Shown piece after piece: positions 47,793 through 60,720 of a stretch of DNA of 64,000 nucleotides (position 1 is the first letter of the stretch; every line of letters begins with the position of its first letter). The translations under genes were made by a program, and so were the position numbers. The stretch is from Camarhynchus parvulus (Eukaryota > Chordata > Aves > Passeriformes > Thraupidae): positions 1,364,001-1,428,000 of the forward strand of contig NC_044577.1 in the NCBI RefSeq assembly GCF_901933205.1, given 5' to 3'. The notes beneath the pieces were generated by a model. The model did not search any database. It saw only the letters and a program-made list of their open reading frames with translations, and was not told the DNA's origin.

Positions 47793-50700
47793 TAACAGAA
47801 GTAAAACAATTCACAAAACACAGTGCCAAATCTTTCCCCTTCTAGTGTTGTGTCAGCCTGTGCACACAGGACTAGAGCTCAATCCATGGAAGTTTCCTAA
47901 ATCCCCTAATGCAGTGTTGGTGTGTAAGGCATGGCATAGAAATTCTGTCTGCAAGCTATCATTGCTTTATTTGATTAGGGCAGCTTTTCCTGTGTTTTCT
48001 CAGTTCAGGTCTTATGTTTAGGGTGGTGGGTTTACTGCTGCTAGGAAAAAACTAGTCCCTGACTGTGGCAAAGGGAGACCTGGAATTTCAGGTAACTCTG
48101 GGCTGTTGCTCTAAAACCTGACATTTTGGGGCACCTTTGGTGACTGTTCCTGTTTCTGAGCTCCTGCCATTCAGTTCAAGGGGTGAATTAGTGCCTAACT
48201 TTCCTCTTTACATCAAAACCCACAGCTGAAATCTATAATCAAAATAACCTCAGCTTCCATATTTTGTACTTGGCTCCAGGTTAAAATATTCTAGCACCAG
48301 TAATTTATCTATTACACTTCTATGTTTATGCTACTTATTGAATCTACTTGTAAATTTGCAGTGATAAATTAGCAGTGTGGGGTGTGTTGGCCATTAATCT
48401 GGGGCTAAGCTTGGTAGCAAACTGTATTTCTCAGTGCTGCTAAATAATGCTGAGGAGCTCATTGAAATGGTTGCCTGCATTTTAAACCCCCACTCTCTGA
48501 TTCAGACAAGGCCAGCAGTGAGCTGTAAAGATGCAGCTATGTACAGATGCAGGAGCTGAGCTCAATAGTTCCCTTCTCCTGCCTGCAAAGCCAGGAGAGG
48601 GATGGGCAGTGCCTGCCATGGGAACAGTTGTGCCAATGAAGCCTCCAGATCCGGGGCTCCCAGAGCCTGCTGTGTGTGGGGATTGTTCCCTGCATGTGCA
48701 GGCTCCTTTCTGCTTCCAGCTGGGGGGGAAAGCCTGGGGAACACAACTGGGGACTGTTGCAAGACAGGATGTAATAGGAGAATCTGGAGGGAAAGGTCTT
48801 TGGCACTGTGCTGTTAGAGGAAGGCTGGTGTTTTGGGGAGGGGCTGCAGGATGTCAGTGGTGGGAATGAGAAGATTTGGAAGACAGAAGGCAAAAGGAGG
48901 AAGGATTTGGGTCACTAGCATTGGTCTCAAGTGCACTAACCAGTTTAGATGTATTTGGTAGCAGAGCAAAGATCTTGGTTTATTTTGACCAGATAGAAAA
49001 TGTTATTTCACTTATGTTTGCAAACTCACATTTTTTGTATTTCTTTGGCATGTGAATGTAGATTTGCATGGTTTAGGAGAAAATCACTCTTAACCCTGAA
49101 CACTGGGAGGTGATCTGGCAGGGGGTCAGTGCTGCTTTACTTTCAGGTGCTAACTCTGTTCCCTGCCCTCAGCACCGGCAGGAGGTAACCTGGGGTGTTA
49201 TTCCCTGGCTGTATCCTCTTTCTCTCTGGCTGATACTCTCAGCCTGTGGGTAGCTTTCCAGAAGGGCTTGTGGACATCAAATCCCACTGCTTTTAAAAGT
49301 CCCCCTTCGAGATGTCTGCTTTGGTGGTTAAAATTAACAGCGTAGGATGCTTACAGATCCCCTGGAGGACGTTTCTGTGCCTTGTTGGCTTGGTAATTGC
49401 TCCGTGCTTTGTTCTGCTTGTCAATATCTCCAAGCTGATAAGGGAGAGGTGCTGTAAACAGATGTTCCTTCTTGGCCAGGGTTAAACACAGCAAGACCAG
49501 TCCCCTTTACTTTTCTCTCTAGAAAAAGTCCAGGTAGATGCTATAAAGAGCCGTGGGAACAAATTTAAATGCTTGCACTGGATGTATCTAAGTGTTCATG
49601 GGACGGAGTGGTGCTTTAAAAGAGGTGCTGGGAGCTGAGCTGTTTTTTGTGTAATTACACCTGTGATTTCTGCCTTCAGGTCAGGGTCTGGTTGGTTAAA
49701 CAAGGGGAATAAAGATTTGGAGCACAAGGAAGAAGAGTTCCCTGTATAGCAGCAAGGAGTTTATGTTATATATATGAGAGCTGTCTTAAATCAGCCTAAT
49801 GAAGTGCTGGGAATGAGCCCCCCAATACTGAGGTGATAATTGCTGTCTGTTTTCCATCAGCAAAGCCTGTTGTATTCATACATGCTTGGGCTGTTTTTCA
49901 GACTAGTGTTACAAATATTCTAAATTCTGTTACATGAAAATAATGATTCTGCATAAAGGTAAGACTAGATTTAACACTGAAATGGAACATACCACTCTAC
50001 CTGCTCTGCAGGCACCTTCCTGGCTGTCAGAGGCATCAGTGTGAAAACACCTGTTGGGTTGGATGTTAATGGAATGGAAGTAAGAAATGAATGTGTTGTG
50101 GTGTGGTCCTAAAAAAGAAGCAAGTGAGGCTTCACTCCATTTTGATGAAGCTTGGTCAGGCAGCCCTCTTAGGGCTGCTCTCTGGGGGTCAAAGAAGGAG
50201 AAGAAATAGGGGAAACCCCAATGTCAGTGTTTGGATGCTGCAATGCACAAACTGTTGGTTTCTGGGATGAGTAATAGATTTCCTTCTGAAATTGCACTGT
50301 AGAGGATAGAAACAGATGAGGGAAATGGGAAGGAGTGTGTCTGTGTCTGCCTGTGTGCTGTCACTCAGATAACTGAAATGGATCACCTTGTGCTTTGGGT
50401 ACAGGTGATTAAGACCAAGAATTTCCTTTTCTGTCAGGATGTCAAAAAGAAAAGGAAGAAAAATGCCTGTATTCTCCAGGCTGCTATAATTTACCTTTGG
50501 GTTGTATTGCAAACATCTGTGTACTATCACTTGTGATGGGTAAACTTAGCAGCCAAGAGCATCACCTTGTTCTGTGGAATGAATGTTAGATTTTAGCTGT
50601 TTCTGGCTTTGTCTCCACGTGGTGCTTTAAAACTGGGGCACAGATGTACCTTCAGCATATAATGCATATGCATAATCAAAAACACTGGTTTGCAGTAAAT

Positions 50701-51465
50701 AATTCATGTCAGCTGGGGCACTTGGTTCTGATAATGAGATCTCAGGGGCTTGGCTCTTTCCAGATGATATATGAAATATTTGCTGTTAGTCATTCACACC
50801 GACAACTACTTAGTTGCTAATAGGATTTGTGTGTTGAGGGGAAGGAAATTCCTGAAGTTTTTTGGTTGTTTCTATCCTTTCTTGATATCTCTTTTCCCTG
50901 TCTGCCTGGGCTTTGAGCAGCTCTGACTGATAAGACTTGGAAGGACAAATGACTACCACCCCTGAGTGCCAACCTCTAGGAATTGACATAGGTAGGGATA
51001 TAAATCTCTATTATGCTGTTATTGACAACCTGCTCTGTACAAAATCCATATGGAAATTGTCTTTGAAAGGGTGGAAAATTGATAGGCAGGGAGGTGTTGG
51101 TATTTCTGTACTTTGAGGGTCACAAAAATGTTGATGGAAATAAAAAACATCTATTTACATACCCATTAAACTTTTTGGGAATATGGAGATTTGGGTAGCT
51201 TTATCCCTCCCTTTAGGCAAACTTTAGCAGGACAAAGTCATTTGTGTTCTGTCCCACAACTGATGGGATGCTGAAGCAAGAAATTGTGAGATAAGCTTTT
51301 ATTTTCACCTGCTGGCACTTTTCTTACCAACTTATGTGTGAGAAAAGTGATAAATGACAGTAATTGCCCAAAATCTGGTGATGCTCTTGAGCTTTCAAGT
51401 CAGCAGTTCAAAACTTGGGTAAAGGTGACTGATAGAAAGCACAATTATTTGGGAGCAGGATGCAG
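47793..51465 (+). other. Intron 1 sequence, no transposon seen
   Basis: Mostly AT-rich, with a slightly GC-richer patch at 48530-48900. That patch holds overlapping frames of 112-118 codons on opposite strands, with no family resemblance that I can see. Confidence 0.55.
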
Positions 51466-51534
51466 GAAATGTCCCTCCGTGGCAATGAAATGATCTTTAA
51501 TGTCTCTTCCAACCCAAACCAGTCTGAGATTCCA
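51466..51534 (+). mobile_element. CR1 3'-tail fragment
   Basis: Only the last 70 bp or so are recognisable: gaaatgtccctccgtggcaa, aatgatctttaatgtctctt, ccaacccaaaccagtctgag, attcc. Confidence 0.8.
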
Positions 51535-52263
51535 CCCTGAACCAGTAAGGATTGGGTTTAGCACTGGTGCTGATGCCTTGCACATGGAATGTCAGATTTT
51601 GTGTGTATAATAGCAAACACAATGATGTTCTTCACCCTTTGGTCACTAAAAATGCTAAATTTTTATCAAAAACTTTATTAATCAGAAACCTTCCTTAATG
51701 ACTGTGTTTTCTGGCACCCTTCCTCAGTGCACAGAGCTGCAGTAATCATGACAGCTTCTGTAATTAATAGCAAATTAGCATATGACAATGGTTCTGCTAA
51801 ACCTTGAACCATCTGCTCATGGCACTTGGCTTGTCAGTCTTCTGTGCAGGGATCTGCTGAGGATATTGAAGAGGAGTTCTTGGTTCTTCCCTTCCTGGAG
51901 GTTTAAAATCCACACCTCATAATTGGGCAAGGAAGGGATGGGGTTTTTGTAACTTTAAAATAATTATCACCTGCTTTGTGCACTTGGGTGTGCTCCCTCC
52001 ATAACAGAAAGGGATCTGCTGGGAAGCCTTGTGCTTCTGCTCTGCTGTTAGTCCTGCTGATGTCTGCCAGCCTTTTGTTTAATGCCATCCCTGTCAGGAG
52101 CAGAGAGCTGGAGTGTGTTTGGAAATGCAGTTCTCCACAGCCCTTGGGTGCAGGTTGTTACAGTGCTTGCAGTGACTCTTGCTGGTAGTGTTGTCCTTTC
52201 CCTTGCTCTGGGCTGTGTGACTCTTGGCAGGGCACTTCCAGGACAGTGGTTGTCCATATGTAA

Positions 52264-52334
52264 TGAAATCACAGATTTATGCACTGATTTGAGCTGGAAA
52301 GGACCTTCAAGACCATCCTGTTCCACAGAAGAAG
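52264..52334 (-). mobile_element. CR1 3'-tail fragment
   Basis: The plus strand reads aaatcacagatttatgcact, gatttgagctggaaaggacc, ttcaagaccatcctgttcca, the reverse of a CR1 end. It lies only about 175 bp from a plus-strand CR1 copy at 52509. Confidence 0.75.
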
Positions 52335-52508
52335 AGCTGGACCCAAGGAGGGGAATTTGGTCATGGTTGTAGATCAGGTGTCTGTGACTGCTGGGGCTTC
52401 AAGTCCACTGGGGTCAGCCTGGGGAAAGCAGCTCTGGTGTTTGACCTCAGAGAAAGGGTGAGGCTCTTAAGGCTCCTAAGACACAGAGGACAAGAATGGA
52501 TTTGTTAC

Positions 52509-52672
52509 AGATGCCCAGAGAAGCTGGGACTGCCCCTGGATCCCTGGGAATGTCCAAGGCCAGGCTGGATGGAGCTTTGGAGCAACCTGGGTAGTACAAA
52601 GTGTCCCTGTCCATGGCAGGGGGTGGCACTGGATAATCTTTAAGGTCCCTTCCAACCCAACCATTCTATTTG
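52509..52672 (+). mobile_element. CR1 3' end
   Basis: It contains gatgcccagagaagctggga, ctgcccctggatccctggga, aaggccaggctggatggagc, tggcagggggtggcactgga, aaggtcccttccaacccaac and cattctatttga. Confidence 0.92.
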
Positions 52673-54361
52673 AGGGCACTCTTCTCAGTGTGTGGAACTT
52701 GAAGGAGAAAAATTGAAAATATGCTTGATATGTCCAAATCATCTGTTCTATAAAAGGCATTGCTCTTTCTGAATCTGGAAAGAGTTTATGAGCAACTCTG
52801 CTTTGTAGGCAGGTGTCTGGTGTTGCCCTTATAATGCTAAAAAATCAGCTGGAAGATGGGTTGCCTTAAGAATAAAGACAAAGCAGGATGGGAAGGGATA
52901 GCTCAATATATGTAAATAACTGGCCTTTATTCTTGTAATTCTGTTATCCTGATGAGCTTCTGTATTCTCCAAAGCCTTTATCAGTATTCCATGTGTATGC
53001 TGATGATTATTCACTGTAAGTGTTGCTTTTGCAGCAGAGTAAGCCTGGTGGGAATGATACAGGCACTGCTACTACAGTGGGGATTTTATCTAAGCTTCTT
53101 GCTTGAAAAATTCCTGATTTCCTTTTTTTTAAATTCCACTTCCTCCCAGTAAGACCATGCTATGGTACTTGTCTGAAAATAATAATATTTTAAAATAAAT
53201 GTAATTTTTTCACCGGGGTGAACTCTGGTGAGTGTGTATGGCAAGGGAAGCGAGTTGAAAATCCCTTTGGTTCAGCTGTTTTCTGCAGAGAATAAATTAA
53301 CAGAACAGGAGCATGGTCTGCCTTCATGTGAGCTTAACACAGAATGGTCATATGGGCTCCTGCAGAAGTGGGTCAAAGCTATTTTTGCTCTTTGCCTCCA
53401 GCCATTAAGAGGAAAAATCGGACACCTGGCTCTGCACTATGCCAGGCGTTTTATGTCTATTTTAGCATGCCTTCACCACAAGAAAATAAAAACCCTTTCA
53501 GCTACTGTTCTCTCCCTTGGAGGAAGCACAGCTTTAAAAATGGATGGACACGTGCTCGGTTAATGATGAAAATAAATGTTACTCCTAGGAGAGAAGTGCT
53601 AATTGAATACACGGGTATTTTAGCTGAGGCTAGAAAAGCGTTCCAGGGATTTGGAAGTGGTATTTACATTTCTCATACAGCTGTGCTTACAGAGCAGGCA
53701 CCCTATGGAATATACACACAACCTGAAAGCAGGGCTAGGAGGACCTCAGCAAAATCATGTCAAGACTGAGATAAGAGCTGCATTGAATTTGCCAGTGTGA
53801 GTTAAAATACAGCACAAGACACTTGACTTTTGGCCATTCACATTGACTGAGACCAGATTCATTGCCATTGTGGTCAGCTGTGGTTTGAAAAGGCAATGAG
53901 GGGTAACAGCACTACAGAAGCAAATTAAAATGAAAGATACCAGGCATGTATGATGAATATCCTAAAAGATTTCTACTTGTTACTACAGGACATGAAATAA
54001 CACAACATGGACATGCAGCTCTCTAAATGTAAAAAAGAGAATGTTTAATTTCTGATTCTAACATTTATGGATTTCCAAAAGTGACAGTGGATTGGAGGGT
54101 GACAGTGCCACCTCTCCAATGACACTGGACAAACCAACAGTCCATCAGATTTCTCCTCCTCCATAAAAGAATGCAAAACAATGAATTATTTACAGAAAGT
54201 GTGTAAGGAAGTTCTTTACAAGAATGTAAACATCAGAAGGCTTAGAAAATTTTTAAAAAATCAGGGTGACACCTACTAGATTCCTGCTTTATTGTGTTCT
54301 CCTCTGCTTTTGGAACAATCTCACAGCTCTGCATGGTTACCTAGTTCATGTACTGCAGCAA
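52673..54361 (+). other. Intron 1 sequence with two overlapping plus-strand open frames
   Basis: Frames of 111 codons (53228-53563) and 141 codons (53344-53769) overlap in different registers. Neither looks like a known protein, and neither is flanked by convincing splice sites that I can identify. No transposon is seen. Confidence 0.5.
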
Positions 54362-54818
54362 GTCATGGAATCATTAAGGCTGGGAAAGACCTCTCAGATT
54401 GAGTCCAAGCATTCCCCAGCACTGACCTTGGGCTCCTGTCAGCCTGGGGCTGTGACCATTTCCTGGGGAGCCTGTTCAGTGCCCAGTCACCCTCTGGGAG
54501 AAGAACCTTTTCCTTTTAGCCCCCCTAAACCTTCCCTGGCAGAGCTGCAGCTGTTCCCTGGCTGCAGACATGGGAGCTGTCCTCACGGGGAAGCTGCAGC
54601 CCCCAATGGGGTCTGACCCCAATCTCCTCCAGGAGAACAAGCCAGTTTGCCTCAGCTGTTCCTCATTCAGCTTCCCCTCTGGCCCTTTGGCATCTCTGTG
54701 TCCCTCCTTTGGATGCTGTCCAGCAGCTTTAGATCCTTCTGATGCTCTGGTGCCCAAAAGTGTCCCCAGTGCAGAGCAGAGAGGGACAATGTCCTCCCTG
54801 GCCTGGCTGCAGCCTGAA
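54362..54818 (-). mobile_element. CR1 3' region, about 455 bp, antisense
   Basis: It opens catggaatcattaaggctgg, then aaagacctctcagattgagt and ccaagcattccccagcactg (a reversed tail of the type with agacctct/gatcatcaagtcc). It continues through cctggggagcctgttcagtg, accctctgggagaagaacct and ctggcagagctgcagctgtt to tcctccctggcctggctgca. This is the second-longest CR1 piece in the window. Confidence 0.9.
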
Positions 54819-57800
54819 TATGAATCTGCTTCTCTGCCTCTGTAGTAAAAGGATTTCCAGGTCTGGTTTATCAGTTGATGTTTATCTCCCTTGAAAGTCT
54901 CCTTCCTTTTGATAAGGTCATACACTGTGGTAATTAATTGAAAAGGAAAAATAGTTCTGTGGTGGTTCATGTGTCCTGTTCTATTTGTGAGGTACCTGCA
55001 GTTGGCCTCTCTGACCTTCCAGACCACAAGGTACTTTTGACTTCTTTTTTGTGTCAAGTAGTAAGACCTGTAGCAAGCAGGCTGGGAGATCTTGGCTCTG
55101 AGAGAAAGCTTTTGACCTTTGCAAGGTTGTGGTGATTTTTATTCCACTGAGCAGATAAGACTGGAGTTCTGTAGGGTCCCTGAAGTCTCCCTGATGTGAA
55201 GCTGATGATAGCCAACTGCTTGGACCATGCCAGGGAAAGTTCCTTTGTGTTTAGACCACTTGCATGCCTGTGGGGAGAATATATATATTTTATATTTTAA
55301 ATAAAAAATGTGTTAGTGCTACCTGTGCAGTTTTAATTCCACATTTTTTATCACTGTTTGAATTAAGAAGGGATTTTGGTTTTCACTGTTTTTCCTGGAG
55401 AGACTCTATCATCTGTTGTTTTCTGTGTGACCATTTCAAATCATTTCAGGAAGGAATTGGTCTGGACCACAATTCCTTTGTTCTGTAGCAGGTACTAATT
55501 CCTGCATTTTCCACAGCGGGAAATGCTTTAGCAGTATTAGGATGGGGGTATGTGTATTTAAATCCCATCTGGTGCTGAGCTGAGAGTCCTGAGGGAGGTC
55601 ATCCTAGGTAACCCCACACATGCATCCTATGTAGGATAAATAGTGCTGCTGACATGTTTTTTCCCTGTTGATGGTCCTGTATCCTGGAAAAATGAGGGTC
55701 ATTTTTATCTGGAAAGTGAAAGCACGTAAATGGCTGAGCTCCAAGGACAATTACAGCTGCAGAGGCATCTTGTTTTGCCAGCAGAATGAAATATTAGGAA
55801 GTCACATTTCTTTTGTGAGTTGACCTCAGTTTGTTGGTTTTTAAGGAGTCTCTGCTCCAAGTGTGCTGTGCTGTGGAGGCTGGGAGGGGGAGAGGGGCTC
55901 CAAGGGGAGCCGTGTCGCACTGCGGAGTTATTGCAGGTACAGAGATAAGGTTTGACGGGCTGCCTTTTATAATTTATGGGGTTTTAGCTCTCCTGTGTAG
56001 GATGGCTGGCTGGAAACAGTGATTTGCCACAGTGCTGGCAGAAAATTGGGAGCAGTGTGTGAAGGCTGGATCCTTCAAATGCTGTTGGTATCCCAGAAGA
56101 GTTAGTGGGTATCAGCTGAAACTAATGAGGGGCTGGCAGAATGTCTTGGGCCCCTGCAAAGCAGAGGTTTGGAAGTAATTGGCTTTTTCTTGCCTAAAAA
56201 ACAGTGAAAAGTACCAAATACAACCTTTTCTAATAAGGTCAATGTACACTTTCCAAACCAGGAGGCCAAATTCTCCTGGAGCACACGTGGATGTTTTGTG
56301 TCACAAGCTTTGGACAGCCGTAGCTCATTGAACTAAGGCTGTGCCTAAATTTTACATGGACTGCTGTTGTGTCAGTGCAAGACAAGTGGCTTTTTGGAGT
56401 CAGGGTCTATTATTTGAGAGTTACCTACGATTTGGCAGTGAGTGCTGAAGTGCAGTGTTTTCTTTCCCCTCTCTGAGTGCACATGCTGGCTCTGCCCGTA
56501 GTGCCCCCGACGTTAATGCTGGCTGTGTTTGCAGCCTTGTTTGGGGATTGTAAATAATTTGGAAGCAGCAGGAGTGACCTAGTTCTTAGAAGCATTTGCC
56601 TTCTGGCTGTTTTGTGGGTTCTGTGGATTCCCAGATCCCTTCCATGGAAAGGCAATCTTCTTGCAGGTTTAATGCCATATAAATGTGAAGAGAAGCATAA
56701 TTTGGGATGTTATGCAACTAGAATACAGCTGGTTTGTACAGTTATTGTTGTATTTCCTGAAAGGTGTTCAGCATTCAGCACAGAAGCAATAGGTGGCATA
56801 ACAATCGTGTGAATACTTTCTGGAGTACAGGGAATAATTATGAGCAAAATCTTCTTTTATTAAGTTTTTTTAAACTGATGTTTTAGGTCACTCCCAATTC
56901 CCTTTAGGAATAGGGAGTTTCTGTTCTTTGCTTATTTGATTTCAACTTTGCCAACACCAGATTTCATGAAGCAGATTTATGACTTACCTCTGCTGGGTTG
57001 TCATAAAATCCAGTTTTTGGTAATGTGTGATTCCCTTTTGTGTCTTAGCTCTTCTCCTCTCCCCCTCCAATAGTTCTTCCTTGCTTATCACTTCTTCCTG
57101 AGTTCATGCCATTATTTCTGGGGACATTTTGCTCTGTATCATGTTTTATTTTGAATTTAGATACTTTCCTCCTGGTGGATTTAACGGCATAACAAAATCC
57201 TGGCAGGGTCACCCTTCTCTTCCACAACATTTTTGCCTGACAATGTGGATATTTGTTGAGTTGGAGAAGCTTGTATTTTAAGAAGAACAACATTTTTTGC
57301 TAAGAATGTAATTTACCAGGTTAAACCAATGTAAGGAATGGAATGAGGACAGAGTGAAGTGTGTTGACAAATGTAAAGCAGAGGGGTTGAGGCAGAAATT
57401 CATGGCATTACTAAAAGTTTAATTATACAGTAAGGAAATGGAAAATGTTCAGCAGCCTTCAGGGGATTGAGGTACATGACTGAAATTGTGAAGTTACTTT
57501 AACCAAGTCTCAAAGGGATAATTGTTTTTACTTAAGGATTGCTGCAAAATGTTGGATTAAACCTCAAACCATCACCTGCAAGCAGAAGACAAGGGAAGGG
57601 ACCTGGCTTTGTTATCAAACCAGCTAAATCAGCAGCAAGTCTGTGCCTTGGCTGTGGTTAGAATGGTTTTCCAAACTGTTGGGCATTAGCAAACATCTAC
57701 TTCCAGACTGGCAGTGGGAATGATGCCTTTGTTCAAATGTCTTGGAAGAGTTGTGGATGTCTTAAGGAGAGGGAAGGTCTTTGTTCTGGGTTTGCTGCAG

Positions 57801-58612
57801 CCATCCCTGCCATCTCTTTGGCTTTCTGAGACCACTGGTGTTCTGTGTTGCACAGCCCAGTGACATTCCCACTGCCCCAGAGGGGGGCAGGAGCAGCTCT
57901 CCTGATGGAAGAGTCACATCCTTTTCCCAGGAGGATGGAATGCTTCCAGACAGGGAAGCTCCCTGGATTACAGTCATGATTTTGATTTTTGAAATTGTGT
58001 GTTCCTGTACTTTCCATGGGTTTGAAGTGGGTCTGTTCACTCAGATTGCTTCCAAAATTGAATCCCAATCTCACCTTGTCCCCCTGGGTGGGGGAACAAG
58101 AACATGAATTTTCTCTCCTTTCAGGAGTGGAGTTTGAGGCAGGTTTTGTAGCCTGGCCTCTGGGCTGAACCTCTCTGCATAGATGTTCAGTCCTGGTTTT
58201 GAAGATGTTCTTTATTAGGCTGAAAGCTGGAGTGGCTTCAGCTTCTGGGGGTAGGAGGCTGATCTTATCAGGCCTGTTGTGCTTACTTCCCTCCCATCCC
58301 ATCCCCTGGGGGCTGGCTGAGCCCAGGCCTTCCCTGGCAGCTCCTCCTTGTTTGTAATTCAGTGGCTGAGGCACAATTTGTGTTGCTCTGCTTTGCAATT
58401 CCTCCAGTGGCTTCCTCCTCTCCTTCCTCACTGGGCTGGCATTTTCTCCAGTCAGCAGAATGAAAATCCATTTCTCCAGTTTTTGGTGGGTGGTGTAGCC
58501 TGGTGGCTCAGACCTGCCCTTGGAATTGATCTGGTTTGTGTTTTGTCACGTAATTTTAACACTTTGATCTTTGCTGGGCAGAACATCTCAAATCCTGGAA
58601 TGTGACCAGTAT
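54819..58612 (+). other. Intron 1 sequence with a long antisense open frame at its right end
   Basis: Most of it is AT-rich and featureless. At 57733-58431 the minus strand is open for 232 codons from a GTG, with a reversed AATAAAG at about 58213-58219. I do not recognise the protein and describe it as a finding. A TATA-like short AT run (atatatattttatatttt) lies near 55280. Confidence 0.5.
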
Positions 58613-59024
58613 TGTATTTGCTGGGATCCCTGTGGCAGGGAGGAATGATGCATCTGACTCCATGTTCTCAGAAGGCTAATTTATTACTTTGTAATACTAT
58701 ATTATATTAAAGAATACTGTACTATACTAAAGAATACAGAAAGGACACTTACTGAATGCTAAAAAGATAATAATGAAAACTCCTGACTCTTTCCAGAGTC
58801 CCAAACACAGCTTGGCCCTGATTGGCCAAAGAGCCAAAACAGCTCCCAGCAGAATCCAATGGAACAATCACCTGTGGGTAAACAATCTCCAGACACATTC
58901 CACATGAGCACAACACAGGAGAAGCAAATGAGAGAAGAATTGTTTTCCTTTTCTCTGAGGCTTCTCAGCTTCCCAGGAGAAAAATCCTGGGCAAAGGGAT
59001 TTTTCAGAGAATGTGAATGGCACA
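58613..59024 (-). mobile_element. Solo LTR-like element, antisense
   Basis: On the minus strand it would begin TGTGCCATTC and end near AAATACA. It includes gaagctgagaagcctcagag, aaaggaaaacaattcttctc, gaatgtgtctggagattgtt and taacaggtgattg-like text, a CCAAT box (ggccaatcag) and aataaattagccttctgag near its 3' end. That is the same order of landmarks as the LTR at 10194-10574. An AT-rich tract of short tact/tata units lies at 58695-58740. No exact target-site duplication is visible, so the boundaries are good to a few bases only. Confidence 0.8.
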
Positions 59025-60651
59025 TAACCAGACCTAAGGAGTGGTTCCCCTCTCTGCTGTAGGAATATCTGGGACTCATTTCCATTGTTCAGCGCCTGAT
59101 CTTGCCTTCTGTATGTGGCCATGGGCACTGTTATTCTTTCTTTTGGCCAACAGACCCTCAGATTTGCCTTCTAGCAAGTGCATGGCTTCTGCAAGCTTTT
59201 TATTCCTGTTCAGTGTTTATCAACAGACATCAAATTCCATTGGCTTGCCTGTAGACAATGGAAATGTCACTTTTGTCCCTTGTGACTGGAAAAGGAGCTT
59301 TTTAGAGGCTACTGGAGTGAATAAAGAAACCTCACACAATGTTATTTTTGGTTTGGGTTTTTTTTTTTCCATTTGAACATTTTGATGATTGAAAAAGGTG
59401 TTTTTCCTGCAGTTTGTTTTCTTCCTCTGAAATTGCTTTGGAAAAGTTGGGAAAGCAGCCATGTAGGCCTTGGGAAAAACCTAATTGTTGTTTTAGGTGA
59501 CCATTTCTCTTCTGTCAGGGTATTGTGAACAAAATGGGAAGCCATTCCATTAAACTTCTCTATGATAGTTGAATTAATTTAGTTTTAAGGAAGGGAACCT
59601 ACCAATGTTCCCTGTACTCACTGTAGCAGAAGAGGTGTCTGAAGAGCTGGCAGGAAGGACAGAAAAAAAAAGTGAATTTAGCAGAAAATTCTTAAAATAC
59701 CTGAAAATGAAATGAATGCTCCTGGACTGAGAAGCAGATGAAGAAGCGAGGAATTGGTTTCTGTTTGAATGATGGGCAAGGAACTGAGAAAGCAATTTTA
59801 AGTAGCTAATACATCCACCTGAACTGTGGAATAATCACAAAACAGACTTGTAAAGCAGCTTTGGGTGGGAAGGTCACACACTCTTTGGTATTCCAGCAGG
59901 CACATCAGTGCCATCTCCTCTGTCCCTCATGTTGGCTGTAGCAGTGTTGGAACTGAAGGAGAATCTCAATTACCTGCAGTGTTCTCCTATTGCTGAAACC
60001 TGCCTTGAAGAGCTGATGGTAAAAAAAAAAAAAAAAAAAGGTTTTTCTTCCCTGGTTTTATAAAAATCATGTAAGACTGAATCATATTCCCCTGTACCTG
60101 TAACTGAGTGCATGCATTTGAACAGAGACCTCAGGATGCTGGGTAAAATCATGTAATATTGCAAAAGAAATGAGGGTCAGGTGGCAGCACGTGGCTGTAA
60201 CAGCCTGAGGAGAGATGGCTGAAGTGAGTATTAGAGGAAAATACAGGTGTGGGAGTTGCTGTGTTGAGGCAGTTGGTGAACCAGCTGGGAAATGGACTTT
60301 TACAGCTTTAACCAAATGGCCATTTTTTGTCCCAGAGATTGCCTGGGAAAGCAGGCAGGCAGTGGTTGTACCTCTCAGATCAATTGCTCCCAATCTTTGC
60401 TGCTGTGAAGCTCCTGATTCGTACATTGGAAAATACAAAATAGAGGCATTTTTGCCTTGGCAGGTGTACTTCTAATTTGAAGGAAATTGATGCTTAGGTT
60501 GAAGCAGATCCTTACTAAAGGCTTTTTCAGTCTGTATCAAATAGTGGAAACATTTCCTGCAGTGGATTTGCTGGTAGGTGAGCACATCTCATGGTAGTTT
60601 GATGTTGCTGTGCTTGTAGAACCTGCAATATTTGTAGATATGCAAATCTGC
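59025..60651 (+). other. Intron 1 sequence, no gene seen
   Basis: Contains a T12 run near 59360 and an A19 run at 60021-60039. No transposon or exon recognised. Confidence 0.55.
60021..60039 (+). repeat. A19 homopolymer
   Basis: A run of 19 A bases. No retrocopied gene was recognised upstream of it, so it is called a simple repeat. Confidence 0.9.
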
Positions 60652-60720
60652 TCTGGTGCTGGGTTAATGGTTGGATTTGGTCTTGGAGGTCTTTTCCAAC
60701 CTTAATGATTCAATAATTAT
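60652..60720 (+). mobile_element. CR1 3'-tail fragment
   Basis: It contains ggtgctgggttaatggttgg, atttggtcttggaggtcttt, tccaaccttaatgattcaat. This wording (ggaggtcttttccaacc) is the type also seen at the 3' end of 7376-7862. Confidence 0.85.

Noticed and set aside
58605..59032. Target-site duplication accagt/accaga around the antisense LTR
   Set aside because: It matches at only 5 of 6 bases and sits two bases outside the expected TG...CA ends, so it may be coincidence.
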